A program made the translations under genes and the position numbers. The notes under the pieces were generated by a model. That model worked only from the letters and a program-made list of their open reading frames with translations, was not told the origin of the DNA and did no database searches. Source: CAVQUE01 sp046290435 (GTDB lineage Bacteria > Actinomycetota > Acidimicrobiia > Acidimicrobiales > UBA8592). Taken from it: a stretch of 64,000 nucleotides of DNA. Of the stretch, positions 35,805 to 46,700 are shown piece after piece. The stretch spans positions 1-64,000 of the forward strand of contig JBKAGO010000067.1 in assembly GCA_046290435.1 (NCBI GenBank), in the 5' to 3' direction. How positions within the stretch are numbered: the stretch's first letter is position 1; each line of letters starts with the position of its first letter.

Positions 35805-38752
35805 GGGCCTGCCACCCGTTCGACCGTCGACGTCGTCGGGCCCTTCGTGACCTCGAAGCGCACGGGCATGCGTTCGGCGAGGTCGCGGATGTGGGTGACG
35901 ACGCCCACCATGCGGCCCGAAGCGCCGAGTTCTTCGATGGCGCCGGCCACGACGTCGAGGGTCTCGGGGTCGAGGGTGCCGAAGCCCTCGTCGAGGAACA
36001 GCGATCCCATACCCGGCGTCCCGTCCGCGGCGAGCTCGGCGATGCTCTCGGCCAGTGCGAGTGCCAGGGCGAGGCTCGCGAGGAAGGTCTCGCCGCCCGA
36101 CAGCGTCTTGGCGTCGCGCAGCTCGTCGGCGTTGCGATGGTCGCAGATGCGGAAGTCGGTGTCGTGGGCCACCAGCGAGTACTGGCCCCGCGACAGCTCC
36201 AGGAGCCGCTCGGTGGCGCGGGCGACGAGATCCTCGACGGCTTCGGCCATGAGCCAGCGTTCGAACCCACGGGCGTCGAGCAGCCGCCCGAGTTCGCCGT
36301 CGACATCGGCCTGCACGCGAAGCGCGGCGATCTCGGCATCGCGTCGCTGCGCCTCGGCCCGACGCTCGACCGCATGGTCGACGGCCACCTGCGCTCGGGT
36401 CGCGGCTTCGGCCAACGCGTCGCGTACCTGTCCGAGCGGGGCACCCTCGCCGGAGTCGGCGTCGTCGCGACCGACGGCACCCTCGCCGGGGTGGGCGTCG
36501 GCGCCACCATCACCGACGACGGCATCATCGCCGGCTGCCTGATCGGTGGCCACAGGTGGAAGCCAGGGCGATGCCAGCGCCCGGATCTCGTCGGCTGCAT
36601 CGTCGAGCACTCGGCGGGCTGTGGCGGCCTCGTCCAGGCCGCGCCGGTGCGCGTCGAGGGCCTCGACGGCGCGGTCCTGGGCCCAGAGCGCCAGCGTCGA
36701 CCAGGCCTCGACCAGGCTGCCTTCGATGGCCGGGGCGCCGAGCGCCACGAAACGATCGCGGGTCTCGCCCAACGCCCGGCGGGCGTCGGCCTCGCGCTCG
36801 ACGACGACACGCAGCTCGCCGGCCGACTGGGCAGCGACCCGCTCTGCTTCCGATGCGGCATCGCGGGCGCGCTCTCGCGCCGCCGACAGCGCCTCGGCGG
36901 CTTCGATGTCGCGCTGCAGCGTGGCCTCGTCGGGTGCATCGGCCAGCCGGGTGCGATGGCTCTCGACGAGCGCCGCAGTCCGGTCGTGGCGGCTGCGGAG
37001 CTCGTCAGCGGCCGCTGCGGCCTCGCGTTCGGCTGCGAGCCTGTCGGCCACGGCCGGGTCGCTCCGGCCGGCCCGACGGGCGGCCTCGACCTCGGTCCGA
37101 GCTGTCGCGGCCGCTGCCGTGGCGGCGGCCAGTAGCGCAGCGACAGCGATGCCGTCGTCGATCGCCTGCTGATCGGGTGCGCCGGCGAGATCCTCGGTCA
37201 GCCGGCGGACGGCCTCGCAGGCGCTGCGATGATCGGCCTCGGCGACCGAGCGGGCGCCGAGCGCACCGTCGAGCACCCGGCGGGCCTCGGCCAGGGCCGC
37301 AACGGCACGTTCGTGGTGTTCGACCGCCGCTGCCAGTTCGGCGTCGACGTCGTGGTCGGGCAGCTCGTCGATGACTCGACGGCACACCGGGCAGGGATCG
37401 CCGATATCGACACCGGCCAGCATCCCGGCAGCACCGGCGGCAACGCGGGCCGCGTCGAGCACGGCGGCTGCGGCTGCGACCTCCTGCTCCCGTGCCGCGT
37501 GCGCATCGACCGCGGCCTGGTGAGCAGCAGTGGCGGCCTCGACCTGCGCAGCGAGGTCTGCGACGGCTGCCTCGGCGGAGGCGAGGTCCTCACGGCGCCG
37601 GGCCACCGCCGTCAACGCTGCCGCGTCCGGGCCGTCGTCCTGGGCCTGACGGGTCTCGTCGAGTGCCTCACGGGCCAGCTCGGCGGCCTCGTCGAGCGCT
37701 TGCAGTCGGGCGCGTGCGGCATCTGCGGCAACCGTGGTAGCGGTCAGCGTGGCCTCGGCGTCGTCGAGCGCCCGGCGCTGCTCGGCCAGAACTTCCAGCG
37801 ATCGGGCCAGCTCCGCCCGGTCGGCGAGCAGCCCGCGGGCGACCTCGGCATTCGGGCCGCCCTCGACGGCGAGCGTCGCCGCCTCGAGGGCCGCCCGGGC
37901 GTCGGCCAGCGCGACCGATGCAGCGTCGTGGGCCGCCTCGGCGGCGGCGTGGGCATCGCCGAGCTCGTGGACGACGTCGGGCACGGCGACACCGGCGAAC
38001 GCCAGGGCAAGCACGCCGAGGTCGTGGGCCTCCTGCGAGGACTCTTCGAGGGCGGCTGCGGCCACGTCGTGCTCCTCGACCCGCCGCCGGACCGTTTCGG
38101 CAGCCTCGGCGATCGCCACGGCATTGCAGCGCAGCTCGGCGATGTCGTCGTCGGTGGGGATGTCGCCACGTAGCGGTTCGAGGACGTCGAGCTTGGCCTG
38201 CGCGGTGCGGGCCGAATCGCGGGCGGCCGCACCCATGCGGGTGTACACCGACAGGTCGAGCAGCTGGCGGAGGACCTCCTGGCGGTCGCCCGGGCGGTCG
38301 TGCAGGAAGCTGGCGAAGCGCCCCTGGGGAAGCACGACCGTGCGGTTGAAGCGGTCGACGTCGAGGCCCAGCAGCGACTCGATGGCGGAGCCCATCTCGG
38401 TGGCCCGGCCCGCCAGGACGGTGTCGCCGCGTTCGAGGCGGGCCTCGCGGGTCGAGGCCCCGCCGGCAGTGCGGCGCACCACACGGACCGCCCGGTACTC
38501 GGTGCCCTCGACCTCGAAGTCGAGCATCACCCGGGCCTCGGTGCTGAGCTGGTTGACCGCCGGCGCCACCGCCGACCGGTCGTCGTAGCGCACGACGCTG
38601 CCGTAGAGAGCGAAGGTGATGGCGTCGATGATGCTCGACTTGCCGGCGCCGGTGGGCCCCACCAGCGCCACCAGGTCGACGTCGGTGAAGTCCACGACGG
38701 TCGGCTCGCGGAAGGGCCCGAACCCCTTCATCTCCAGGCGCAGCGGCCTCAT
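35801..38752 (-). CDS. sbcC: SbcC/Rad50-type SMC ATPase
   Basis: A 983-residue SMC-like ATPase. The N-terminal half-site has LEMKGFGPFREPTVVDF, Walker A GPTGAGKSS near 31-39 and a Q-loop (VVLPQGRFASFL). Two Ala/Glu/Arg-rich coiled-coil arms flank the zinc hook CPVC near residue 452 (GDPCPVCRRV). The C-terminal half has LSGGETFLASLALALALAE, Walker B SLFLDEGFGTLDPETLD and the H-loop VVTHIRDLAERM. It pairs with SbcD to open and cut hairpins and blocked DNA ends. Overlaps sbcD upstream and the nurA-like gene downstream by 4 bases each. Confidence 0.96.
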   Translation of the reverse strand: MRPLRLEMKGFGPFREPTVVDFTDVDLVALVGPTGAGKSSIIDAITFALYGSVVRYDDRSAVAPAVNQLSTEARVMLDFEVEGTEYRAVRVVRRTAGGASTREARLERGDTVLAGRATEMGSAIESLLGLDVDRFNRTVVLPQGRFASFLHDRPGDRQEVLRQLLDLSVYTRMGAAARDSARTAQAKLDVLEPLRGDIPTDDDIAELRCNAVAIAEAAETVRRRVEEHDVAAAALEESSQEAHDLGVLALAFAGVAVPDVVHELGDAHAAAEAAHDAASVALADARAALEAATLAVEGGPNAEVARGLLADRAELARSLEVLAEQRRALDDAEATLTATTVAADAARARLQALDEAAELAREALDETRQAQDDGPDAAALTAVARRREDLASAEAAVADLAAQVEAATAAHQAAVDAHAAREQEVAAAAAVLDAARVAAGAAGMLAGVDIGDPCPVCRRVIDELPDHDVDAELAAAVEHHERAVAALAEARRVLDGALGARSVAEADHRSACEAVRRLTEDLAGAPDQQAIDDGIAVAALLAAATAAAATARTEVEAARRAGRSDPAVADRLAAEREAAAAADELRSRHDRTAALVESHRTRLADAPDEATLQRDIEAAEALSAARERARDAASEAERVAAQSAGELRVVVEREADARRALGETRDRFVALGAPAIEGSLVEAWSTLALWAQDRAVEALDAHRRGLDEAATARRVLDDAADEIRALASPWLPPVATDQAAGDDAVVGDGGADAHPGEGAVGRDDADSGEGAPLGQVRDALAEAATRAQVAVDHAVERRAEAQRRDAEIAALRVQADVDGELGRLLDARGFERWLMAEAVEDLVARATERLLELSRGQYSLVAHDTDFRICDHRNADELRDAKTLSGGETFLASLALALALAESIAELAADGTPGMGSLFLDEGFGTLDPETLDVVAGAIEELGASGRMVGVVTHIRDLAERMPVRFEVTKGPTTSTVERVAGP

Positions 38753-39947
38753 CGGATCGCCTCGGGAGCCTCGGCACCGACAGCGGACCGGTCGTGTTCG
38801 GCGTCGAGCAACGCCGCGAAACGGGCCACCAGGCGGGGATCGTCGATACCGCGATCGTTGCAGAACTCGCCGAAGAGGTCGGAGGGCGACCGCCCCTCCC
38901 GGCGACGCCGGGCGACGACCGGACCCGCAGCGCTGGTGTCCTCGATACGGACCTCGACCACGGCGTCGCCCAGCAGGTCGCGGACCTCGTCGGCGAGCCC
39001 GGCGCGCGACGGCTCGCGCACGACGACCCGCAACCAGTCGGCGTCGGATCCGGCGCCCCCGGACCCGGCGGCCGCTGCCAGCTCGGCCACCGAGCCGGTC
39101 AGGGTCCGCAGGCGCCTGCCGCCTGCGAGCTCGACCGTCTCGATCGCTGCGGGCAGACCCGGCTCGAGGGTGACGAGGTTGACGCTCTTGGCGTCGGCCC
39201 GGTCGCCGAAGTCGAGCGCCAGGGGCGAACCGCAGTAATGGATGGGCGCGGCGCCGGCGATGCGCTGGGCCCGGTGCACGTGCCCCAGCGCCACGTAACC
39301 GGCGGTCTCGGGGAAGACCTGCGCGCTGAGCGCGTAGTCGTCGATGAAGTGGGCGGCACGTTCGCCGCCGCCGAGGGTGCCGCCGAACACGAAGGCGTGG
39401 GCCAGCACGACGTTGACGGTGTCGGCGGCGAACCCGGCGGTGAGGGCCTCGATGAGGAGGCGCATGCGGTCGCCGTAGGCCTGGGCGTGCTCGAACGCCG
39501 CGGCGTCCATGAGGTCGCGGGCACGCACGACACCGCGCTGGGACACGAACGGCAGCATCGCGACGGCGACCGATGCTCCGTCGGCTGCGTCGAATCGCCA
39601 GAGGCCGCCGTCGGCAGGCCGGGTTGGTTCGGTGACCAGGTGGATGGCCCCGGCGCTCTCGAACACCGGCGCCACCGCCTGCAGGCGCCGAGCGTTGTCG
39701 TGGTTGCCGGCCACGACGGCGACCCTGGCGCCGGTGCCGGCCAGCGCCAGCAACGTCCGGTACACCAGGGCCTCGGCCTCCGGGGGCGGGCTGGCGGTCT
39801 CGAAGAGGTCGCCCACCACGGCGACGAGGTCGACCTGCTCGCGCCGGGCGATGTCGACGATCTCGCCCAGCACGGCGGCGTGTTCGTCGTGGCGGCTGCG
39901 ACCCCGGATGGTGCGCCCGACGTGCCAGTCGGCGGTGTGGAGCAGCT

Positions 39948-39951
<4 letters not shown>
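38749..39951 (-). CDS. sbcD: SbcD/Mre11-type nuclease
   Basis: A 400-residue metallophosphoesterase. Metal-binding motifs in order: HTADWHVG (D8, H10), VAVVGDLFETASPP, VAVVAGNHDNARRL, the His in VVLAHAFVFGG and GHVHRAQRI with a final GS motif (YCGSPLALDFG). The C-terminal third is the capping domain that touches SbcC. Two Mn ions would drive 3'-5' exonuclease and endonuclease activity. The start and end overlap herA and sbcC by 4 bases, giving tight coupling. Confidence 0.96.
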
Positions 39952-41663
<1,712 letters not shown>

Positions 41664-41805
41664 TCGTGACCCCTCGCCCTCGATCGAACCGGCCCACATA
41701 CGCCGACCGCCGATGATGGCATTCCGGGGCCGGCTGCGGGTGCCACCGGTCCCGGGCCGAGGATTTTCGTTCAAGGCCTGCCGCCGGAACTCCGATGTAG
41801 TCCAC

Positions 41806-42183
41806 ATGACCCAGATCGAGACTTCCCTCCCGGCGTATCCCGACACGACCATCGGCGACATGATCGAAGCCGACCTGCGTGCCACCGACCTGACCGGCAC
41901 CGTGCTGCGCGGCGCCCGCGCCGACCGGGCCGAACTGGCCATGGCGGACCTCCGCAACGCCGACGCCCGCTCGATGTGCCTCGTCGACGCCAACCTGCGC
42001 GGCGCCCGCCTCGACGCATGCGATCTCCGCGGCGCCGACCTGCGCGGCACCGACCTCAGCGGCGCAAGCCACGACGCCTCGACCCTCTGGGACGGCGCCG
42101 TCATCTCGTTGCGAACCACCCTGCCCGACGACCTCGATCTCACCGGCGCCGCCAGTGCGCTGGTCATCGACCCGCTCGGCTGA
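41806..42183 (+). CDS. Small pentapeptide-repeat protein
   Basis: A 125-residue protein whose residues about 30-95 are A(D/N)LXX repeats (EADLRATDLTGTVLRGARAD, then MADLRNADARSMCLVDANLRG, DLRGADLRGTDLSGA), folding as a right-handed quadrilateral beta-helix. No signal peptide or TM. Known members include DNA mimics that protect gyrase, but most have no assigned role. The C-terminal block (SGASHDASTLWDGAVI) closely resembles that of the next gene (RGATHDEHTDWTAVVV), so the two probably share ancestry. It is divergent from herA. Confidence 0.88.
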   Translation: MTQIETSLPAYPDTTIGDMIEADLRATDLTGTVLRGARADRAELAMADLRNADARSMCLVDANLRGARLDACDLRGADLRGTDLSGASHDASTLWDGAVISLRTTLPDDLDLTGAASALVIDPLG

Positions 42184-42237
42184 GCCGACTACGACCACCG
42201 TCGTTCTGCCCCCGAACCGCTGACCTCGAGGATCCCC

Positions 42238-43476
42238 GTGAACCCACCGATCTCCACCGCTGCGCCGACCCGACCCGCTCCCCGACGGGCCCGCCCCGTC
42301 GACGTCGATCGCGTCGGCGACGTCAGCGAGCCGAAGGCGCCGTACCGGCCCGCGCACGCGGCCCATGCCCGTCCGGTGGCCGACGACCACGACGATCTGT
42401 TGCTGGACCTCACCGGCGATGGCGAGGACGACGTCGTGCTCGCCGGCCCGGCAGCCGATGCGGCAGACCATGGTGGAGGCGACGACGCACAACCCGAGAC
42501 GCCGGCCTCCATCGCCGTCGTCGACGACGTGGTGGTCATCTTCGACGATCCGGTGATCGAGGCGACCCCGGCGCCCACCCAGCCCCTCGTGGGCGCCCGG
42601 GCCGCTGCACGAGCGAAGCGGCGTCGCCACACCGGCGACGCCGAACCGCAGTCCGAGATCGACGCGAAGGTCGCCTGGTCGACCGAGGCCGCCGACGCGG
42701 TGCCACTGGACGCCGTGCCCTCCACCGCGGCCGCTGCATCGGCCTCAGCCACGGCACCGGTCGCCGCCGACAGCGACCCGCTCGCCTTCATCCGCGGCGT
42801 CGATGCAGCATGGACCGCAGCGTCGTGCTGGGTGCGTCGCCATGCGACGGTCCAGCTCGTGATCCCGTGCCTCATGCTGGTCGCACTGGGGCTGTTCGCC
42901 GTGGTCGCCGCTGACGGCACGATGCAGCGCCTCGGCCAGATCGTGTTGACCGCAGCGCTCGTCACCGCCGGTGTCGCCTGGGCGCAGGCCATCGGCGACC
43001 AGCGTCGCCGCCAGCAGGACCTCCGGTTCCGGCTGGCCTCGGGCAATCTCGAGCGGGCCGACCTGACCGGCACCGTCCTCGACGGCTTCACCCTCTGGGG
43101 CCAGAACCTCCGCGGCGCCAAGCTGTCGGGCTGTTCGGCCGACCATGTGCTGCTCAGCGGCGCCGACCTGCGCGAGGCCTCGATGACCGGTGCCAGCCTG
43201 CGGGTCGCTTCGCTGGCCGGCGCCGACCTCACCGGGGCCCGCCTCTACCGCAGCGACCTGCGCGGCGCGGATCTGACCGGTGCGATCGCCCAGGGCACGT
43301 CGTTCGAGGACGCCGTCCTGCGTGGCGCCCTCCTCGAGGGTGCCGACCTCACCGGCGCCGACCTGTCGGGTGCCGATCTCCGCGGCGCCACCCACGACGA
43401 ACACACCGACTGGACCGCCGTCGTCGTGAGCGACGACACCCACCTCCCCGAAGACATGCCGGCCCTGCAGGGCTGA
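42238..43476 (+). CDS. Membrane-anchored pentapeptide-repeat protein
   Basis: A 412-residue protein from GTG 42238. Residues 1-190 are acidic, Ala/Asp-rich and disordered; two TM helices follow (about 208-225 and 238-255) with a very short loop; then a basic linker (DQRRRQQDLRFRL) leads to about 24 pentapeptide repeats (about 275-395: LERADLTGTVLDGFTLWGQN, then DLTGADLSGADLRGA). Both the tail and the repeat helix should face the cytoplasm. It resembles the small protein just upstream and is probably co-transcribed (54-base gap). Function unknown. Confidence 0.88.
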   Translation: MNPPISTAAPTRPAPRRARPVDVDRVGDVSEPKAPYRPAHAAHARPVADDHDDLLLDLTGDGEDDVVLAGPAADAADHGGGDDAQPETPASIAVVDDVVVIFDDPVIEATPAPTQPLVGARAAARAKRRRHTGDAEPQSEIDAKVAWSTEAADAVPLDAVPSTAAAASASATAPVAADSDPLAFIRGVDAAWTAASCWVRRHATVQLVIPCLMLVALGLFAVVAADGTMQRLGQIVLTAALVTAGVAWAQAIGDQRRRQQDLRFRLASGNLERADLTGTVLDGFTLWGQNLRGAKLSGCSADHVLLSGADLREASMTGASLRVASLAGADLTGARLYRSDLRGADLTGAIAQGTSFEDAVLRGALLEGADLTGADLSGADLRGATHDEHTDWTAVVVSDDTHLPEDMPALQG

Positions 43477-43492
43477 CGGTCTCGAGGACCAC

Positions 43493-43536
43493 GAACCACT
43501 GGGGCCCGGAACCACTGGGGCCCGGAACCACTGGGG
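43493..43536. repeat. 16-bp tandem repeat running into palindrome copy 3
   Basis: GAACCACTGGGGCCCG occurs at 43493-43508 and 43509-43524, then its first 12 bases at 43525-43536, the last four being the start of the palindrome arm. The unit resembles the sequence AACCGCTGGGG left of copies 1 and 2, so the palindrome's outer border has been tandemly amplified here. Confidence 0.8.
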
Positions 43537-43620
43537 TCAAGTCGTACTTTCAACCAACTCGGCACGCGGCGGCCTCCAGGCTCGACGACCCGGAGTTGGT
43601 TGAAAGTACGACTTGACCCC
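43533..43620. repeat. Long perfect palindrome, copy 3
   Basis: Arms 43533-43560 and 43593-43620, identical to those of copies 1 and 2, with a 32-base loop in the same orientation as copy 1. It lies between the convergent pentapeptide and cyclase genes, about 18 kb from copy 2. Confidence 0.92.
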
Positions 43621-43649
43621 TGCCCTCGACCCCAGCCCTACCCCAGTGC

Positions 43650-44780
43650 TCAGCGGGCGAGGCGGCTGAGCAGCACGGGGAGGGTGAAGCCCTTCAGGAC
43701 GCGCAGCTCGGAATCCTCGAACCGGTGCTCGATGGCGGCGTCGACCAGGCCGGGGCCGCACAGCACGGTGCCGGGCTCGGCGACGTCGACGGCCCGGGCG
43801 GCGAGGTTGACGTACCGGCCGTAGTAGTCGCCGCCGCGGGCGACGATCTCGCCGTGTGACAGACCGCCCCGCGGGGTCACGCCCTGGGCATCGAAGGCCT
43901 CCACCAACGCCAGGGCGATATCGCACGCCGCATCGGCGTCGGGGGTGACGAACATGACCTCGTCGCCGATGAGCTTCACGACCCGGCCGCCGCCGTCGCC
44001 GACGACCTGATAGGCGCGCTCTTCGAAGTCGGCCATGAACTCGCCGAGTGCATCGGGATCGAGCAGGTCCGTGAGCGGCGTGAACCCGACGAGGTCCACG
44101 AACCCCACCGACAGATCCAGCGTGCTGGTGGCGTCAGTGCGCACACCCTCGCGTCCCTCGGCGCTGCGCTGTACCGCCAGTTCGAGCTCGTGGAGGAAGA
44201 ATGCGCGCATCGGGGTGAACAGGCTGTCGACGAGGTCGCCGGCCCGGTAGTTGGCCTGCACGGTCTCGAGTTCGTCGAGCTCTCGGCGCTCGATGTCGGA
44301 TCCGACGTCCAGACGGAACAATGCCGTCGCGGCATCGGCGATCCGCGTCATGGCAGAACTGAGCACCCGGGTGAAGTGCAGCAACTCGTGGTCGCTGAAC
44401 ATCGCCGCAGCCGCGCCGAACGCCCGGAACGCCTCGATGTCGAGATCGGTGAACGTGTCGCCGGGGCCGAACCCGCCGGCGCCGGCCACACGATCGAACA
44501 GCGGACGGGCGAGGCCGGTGGCCGCCGCGGCCTCGTCGTAGCCGTGGCGTCGCCCCCGGCGCAGCCAGCGCACGTTGGCGAGTACCACCACGTCGTCGTA
44601 GTCGAGGCCGGCGAAATCGTCGGGACCGAGACCCAGCTCGTCGAGCCACGTCAGCAACGCGGCCCGCTGGGCGGCGTCGGCACGGTCGGGGTCGAACAGT
44701 CCGGCGTCGGTCCACCGGCCGAGGCCGCCGGTCGCGGCCGGCGCGGCGGGAGCGGTGGTCCCTGCGTCGCTGTCGTTCAC
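43650..44780 (-). CDS. Class III adenylate/guanylate cyclase-domain protein
   Basis: A 376-residue soluble protein. The C-terminal catalytic domain (about 210-376) has the metal-binding Asp in VGFVDLVGFTPLTD, a second in VVKLIGDEVMFVTPD, and GGLSHGEIVARGGDYYGRYVNLAARAVDVA, typical of class III cyclases. The N-terminal 200 residues are helical (LGLGPDDFAGLDYDDVVVLA, MFSDHELLHFTRVLSSAMTRIADAA), with a layout found in actinobacterial cyclases that sense small ligands. It should make cAMP or cGMP. The substrate-selecting residues cannot be assigned by eye. GTG 44780 is the first start after the last plausible upstream frame. Confidence 0.9.
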   Translation of the reverse strand: MNDSDAGTTAPAAPAATGGLGRWTDAGLFDPDRADAAQRAALLTWLDELGLGPDDFAGLDYDDVVVLANVRWLRRGRRHGYDEAAAATGLARPLFDRVAGAGGFGPGDTFTDLDIEAFRAFGAAAAMFSDHELLHFTRVLSSAMTRIADAATALFRLDVGSDIERRELDELETVQANYRAGDLVDSLFTPMRAFFLHELELAVQRSAEGREGVRTDATSTLDLSVGFVDLVGFTPLTDLLDPDALGEFMADFEERAYQVVGDGGGRVVKLIGDEVMFVTPDADAACDIALALVEAFDAQGVTPRGGLSHGEIVARGGDYYGRYVNLAARAVDVAEPGTVLCGPGLVDAAIEHRFEDSELRVLKGFTLPVLLSRLAR

Positions 44781-44879
44781 CGAGATCTCTTTACCATTTC
44801 TTGACCTGGCCTTGGGGCGCTCCTGTGACGGTGCACGACATCGTGTCACCACAGAAGCCACCGAAGAAGGAGACCCCCG

Positions 44880-45269
44880 ATGCGTTCCATCCCCAAGTCA
44901 CTCGCCGCCGTCCCCCTCGCCCTCACCCTGGTCCTGACCTCCGTCGGCGTTGCCGGCGCCAAAGACGGCGACGTCGAGGTCCGCGGCCGTTGCTCCGGCG
45001 GGAGCCAGGCCGAGCTGAAGCTGTCCGACGAGGACGGGCGTATCGAGATCGAGTTCGAGGTCGATCAGAACCGTGTCGGCCAGCGCTGGCGGGTCGCCGT
45101 CCGTGACGACGGCACCCGCGTCCTGCGCACCCGGGCCACCACGACCGCACCGAGCGGATCGTTCGAGGTGCGCACCGTCGTTGCCGACGGCGCGGGCCGT
45201 GACGTCATCCGGGCTCGGGCCCGCAACCTGCGTACCGGTGAGGTCTGCCGGGCCGTCGCCCGCTGGTGA
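44880..45269 (+). CDS. Small secreted protein of unknown function
   Basis: A 129-residue protein with a clean Sec signal peptide (MRSIPKSLAAVPLALTLVLT, cut after VAGA). The mature part is beta-rich and charged (ELKLSDEDGRIEIEFEVDQN) with one Cys near each end (RGRCSGG and GEVCRAV) that probably form a disulfide. AAGGAG lies 8 bases before the ATG, one of the best ribosome sites in the window. It is divergent from the cyclase gene, and its stop lies 6 bases from that of the convergent FAD enzyme. I do not recognise the family. Confidence 0.82.
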   Translation: MRSIPKSLAAVPLALTLVLTSVGVAGAKDGDVEVRGRCSGGSQAELKLSDEDGRIEIEFEVDQNRVGQRWRVAVRDDGTRVLRTRATTTAPSGSFEVRTVVADGAGRDVIRARARNLRTGEVCRAVARW

Positions 45270-45275
45270 ACCCGA

Positions 45276-46700
45276 TCAGCGGATCGTTCGCAGCCGGCCT
45301 CTCGCCCAACCGGCGAGCTCGCCGGGCAGGTTGGGCACCGTCGCAGCCATGTACGCGTCGACGGCCTTGCCGATGGCCTCACCGTAGGTCGGGTAGGGCC
45401 ACACCGTGCCGTACCACTTGTGGAAGGCGAGATCGTTCTTCATCGCCAGGGCGAACAGCCCGATGAGCTCGCCGGCCCGGGGGCCCACCACCGTGGCTCC
45501 CAGCACCTTGCCGGAGAACCTGCGGACGTCGACGATGAGCACGCCGTCGCCGAGCTCGTCGGTGTAGCCCCGGTCGATGTCGGGCAGAGCGACCTGTAGC
45601 CGCATGACGTCGTCGGGCGCCTCGACGGGCTGGACGCCGATCGAGCCCGCCTCGGGTTCGGTGAAGGCCACGGCGGGGCGTTCGGGCTCGGCGCCCGCAG
45701 GGGCGACCGGGGCCAGGATGTGCTTGATGACCCGCCGGCCCCAGGCGTTGGCGAGGTGCGTGGTGCCGCCCCGGTCGGTGACATCGCCACAGGCCCAGAT
45801 GCCGTCCACGTTGGTGCGGCCCTTGGCGTCGATGACGATCCGCCCACCTGCATCGGTGTCCACGCCTGCAACGTCGAGGCCGAGGCCGTCGGTGTTGGGG
45901 ACCCGGCCGACCGCCATCAGGATCCGGTCGACATCATCGATGACGCCCGTCGCATCGCCGCCGAGGGGGCCGACGGCGATCGAGCCGAGGTTCTGGTCGT
46001 ACCGCTGGGCCACCGTCCCGACCCGCACGTCGATCCCCATCTCGGTGAGCGAGCCGTGCACGATGGCTGCGGCCTCGGGGAGCATCTGGGGCAACAGCTG
46101 CGGCGCGGCCTCGAGCACCGTGACGCGCGACCCCAGGCGCACGAAGGCCACGGCCATCTCGACGCCGATGGGGCCCCCGCCCACGATCACCAGGTGCTCG
46201 GGGACGTCGTCGAGCTCGAACAGCTCGTTGTTGGTGACCACCATCTGGTCGGGCACGCCGGCGATGGGGATCCGCCGCGGCGCCGACCCCGTGGCCAGGA
46301 CGATGTTCTTCGCCGCCACGCGCACGGTTCGGCCCGACGCCTCGGCGATCTCGACCTCGCCGTCACCGAGCAGGCGCGCCCGACCGAGCCGCAGGTCGAT
46401 GCCCTCGGTGGACCCGAACTCGTCGACCTCGTGCAGGCGCAACGCCGTGCGACGGGCCCGCACCGACGCCAGGATCTCGCGGGTGCCACGCCTTGCAGCG
46501 GGCCACGCCGCAGCCTGCACGCGGCTGTGATGCAGGAGCGATTTCGACGGGATGCAACCGACGTTGGTGCAGTCGCCCCCGATGTGATGGCCCTCGACCA
46601 GGACAACGTTGCGGCCGAGACGGCTGAGCCCCACGGCCACGGTCAGGCCGCCCGAGCCTGCACCGATGACGACGACGCCGGCCTGTTCCTCTGCGGTCAC
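45276..46700 (-). CDS. FAD-dependent pyridine nucleotide-disulfide oxidoreductase (mercuric reductase/lipoamide dehydrogenase-like)
   Basis: A 474-residue class I flavoprotein disulfide reductase. FAD motif VVVIGAGSGGLTVAVGL (about 9-25), redox pair C44/C49 in GGDCTNVGCIPSKS, NAD(P) motif VIVGGGPIGVEMAVAFVRLG, ATG motif VLATGSAPRRIP, second FAD motif VDGIWACGDV and a C-terminal dimer domain ending HKWYGTVWPYPTYGEA. It lacks the N-terminal heavy-metal domain of MerA, and the C-terminal His-Glu of lipoamide dehydrogenase is not plain, so the substrate is open. GTG 46700 overlaps the stop of the upstream VTT gene, with which it is probably coupled; such pairs are common, with VTT as the membrane partner. 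Confidence 0.92.
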   Translation of the reverse strand: MTAEEQAGVVVIGAGSGGLTVAVGLSRLGRNVVLVEGHHIGGDCTNVGCIPSKSLLHHSRVQAAAWPAARRGTREILASVRARRTALRLHEVDEFGSTEGIDLRLGRARLLGDGEVEIAEASGRTVRVAAKNIVLATGSAPRRIPIAGVPDQMVVTNNELFELDDVPEHLVIVGGGPIGVEMAVAFVRLGSRVTVLEAAPQLLPQMLPEAAAIVHGSLTEMGIDVRVGTVAQRYDQNLGSIAVGPLGGDATGVIDDVDRILMAVGRVPNTDGLGLDVAGVDTDAGGRIVIDAKGRTNVDGIWACGDVTDRGGTTHLANAWGRRVIKHILAPVAPAGAEPERPAVAFTEPEAGSIGVQPVEAPDDVMRLQVALPDIDRGYTDELGDGVLIVDVRRFSGKVLGATVVGPRAGELIGLFALAMKNDLAFHKWYGTVWPYPTYGEAIGKAVDAYMAATVPNLPGELAGWARGRLRTIR

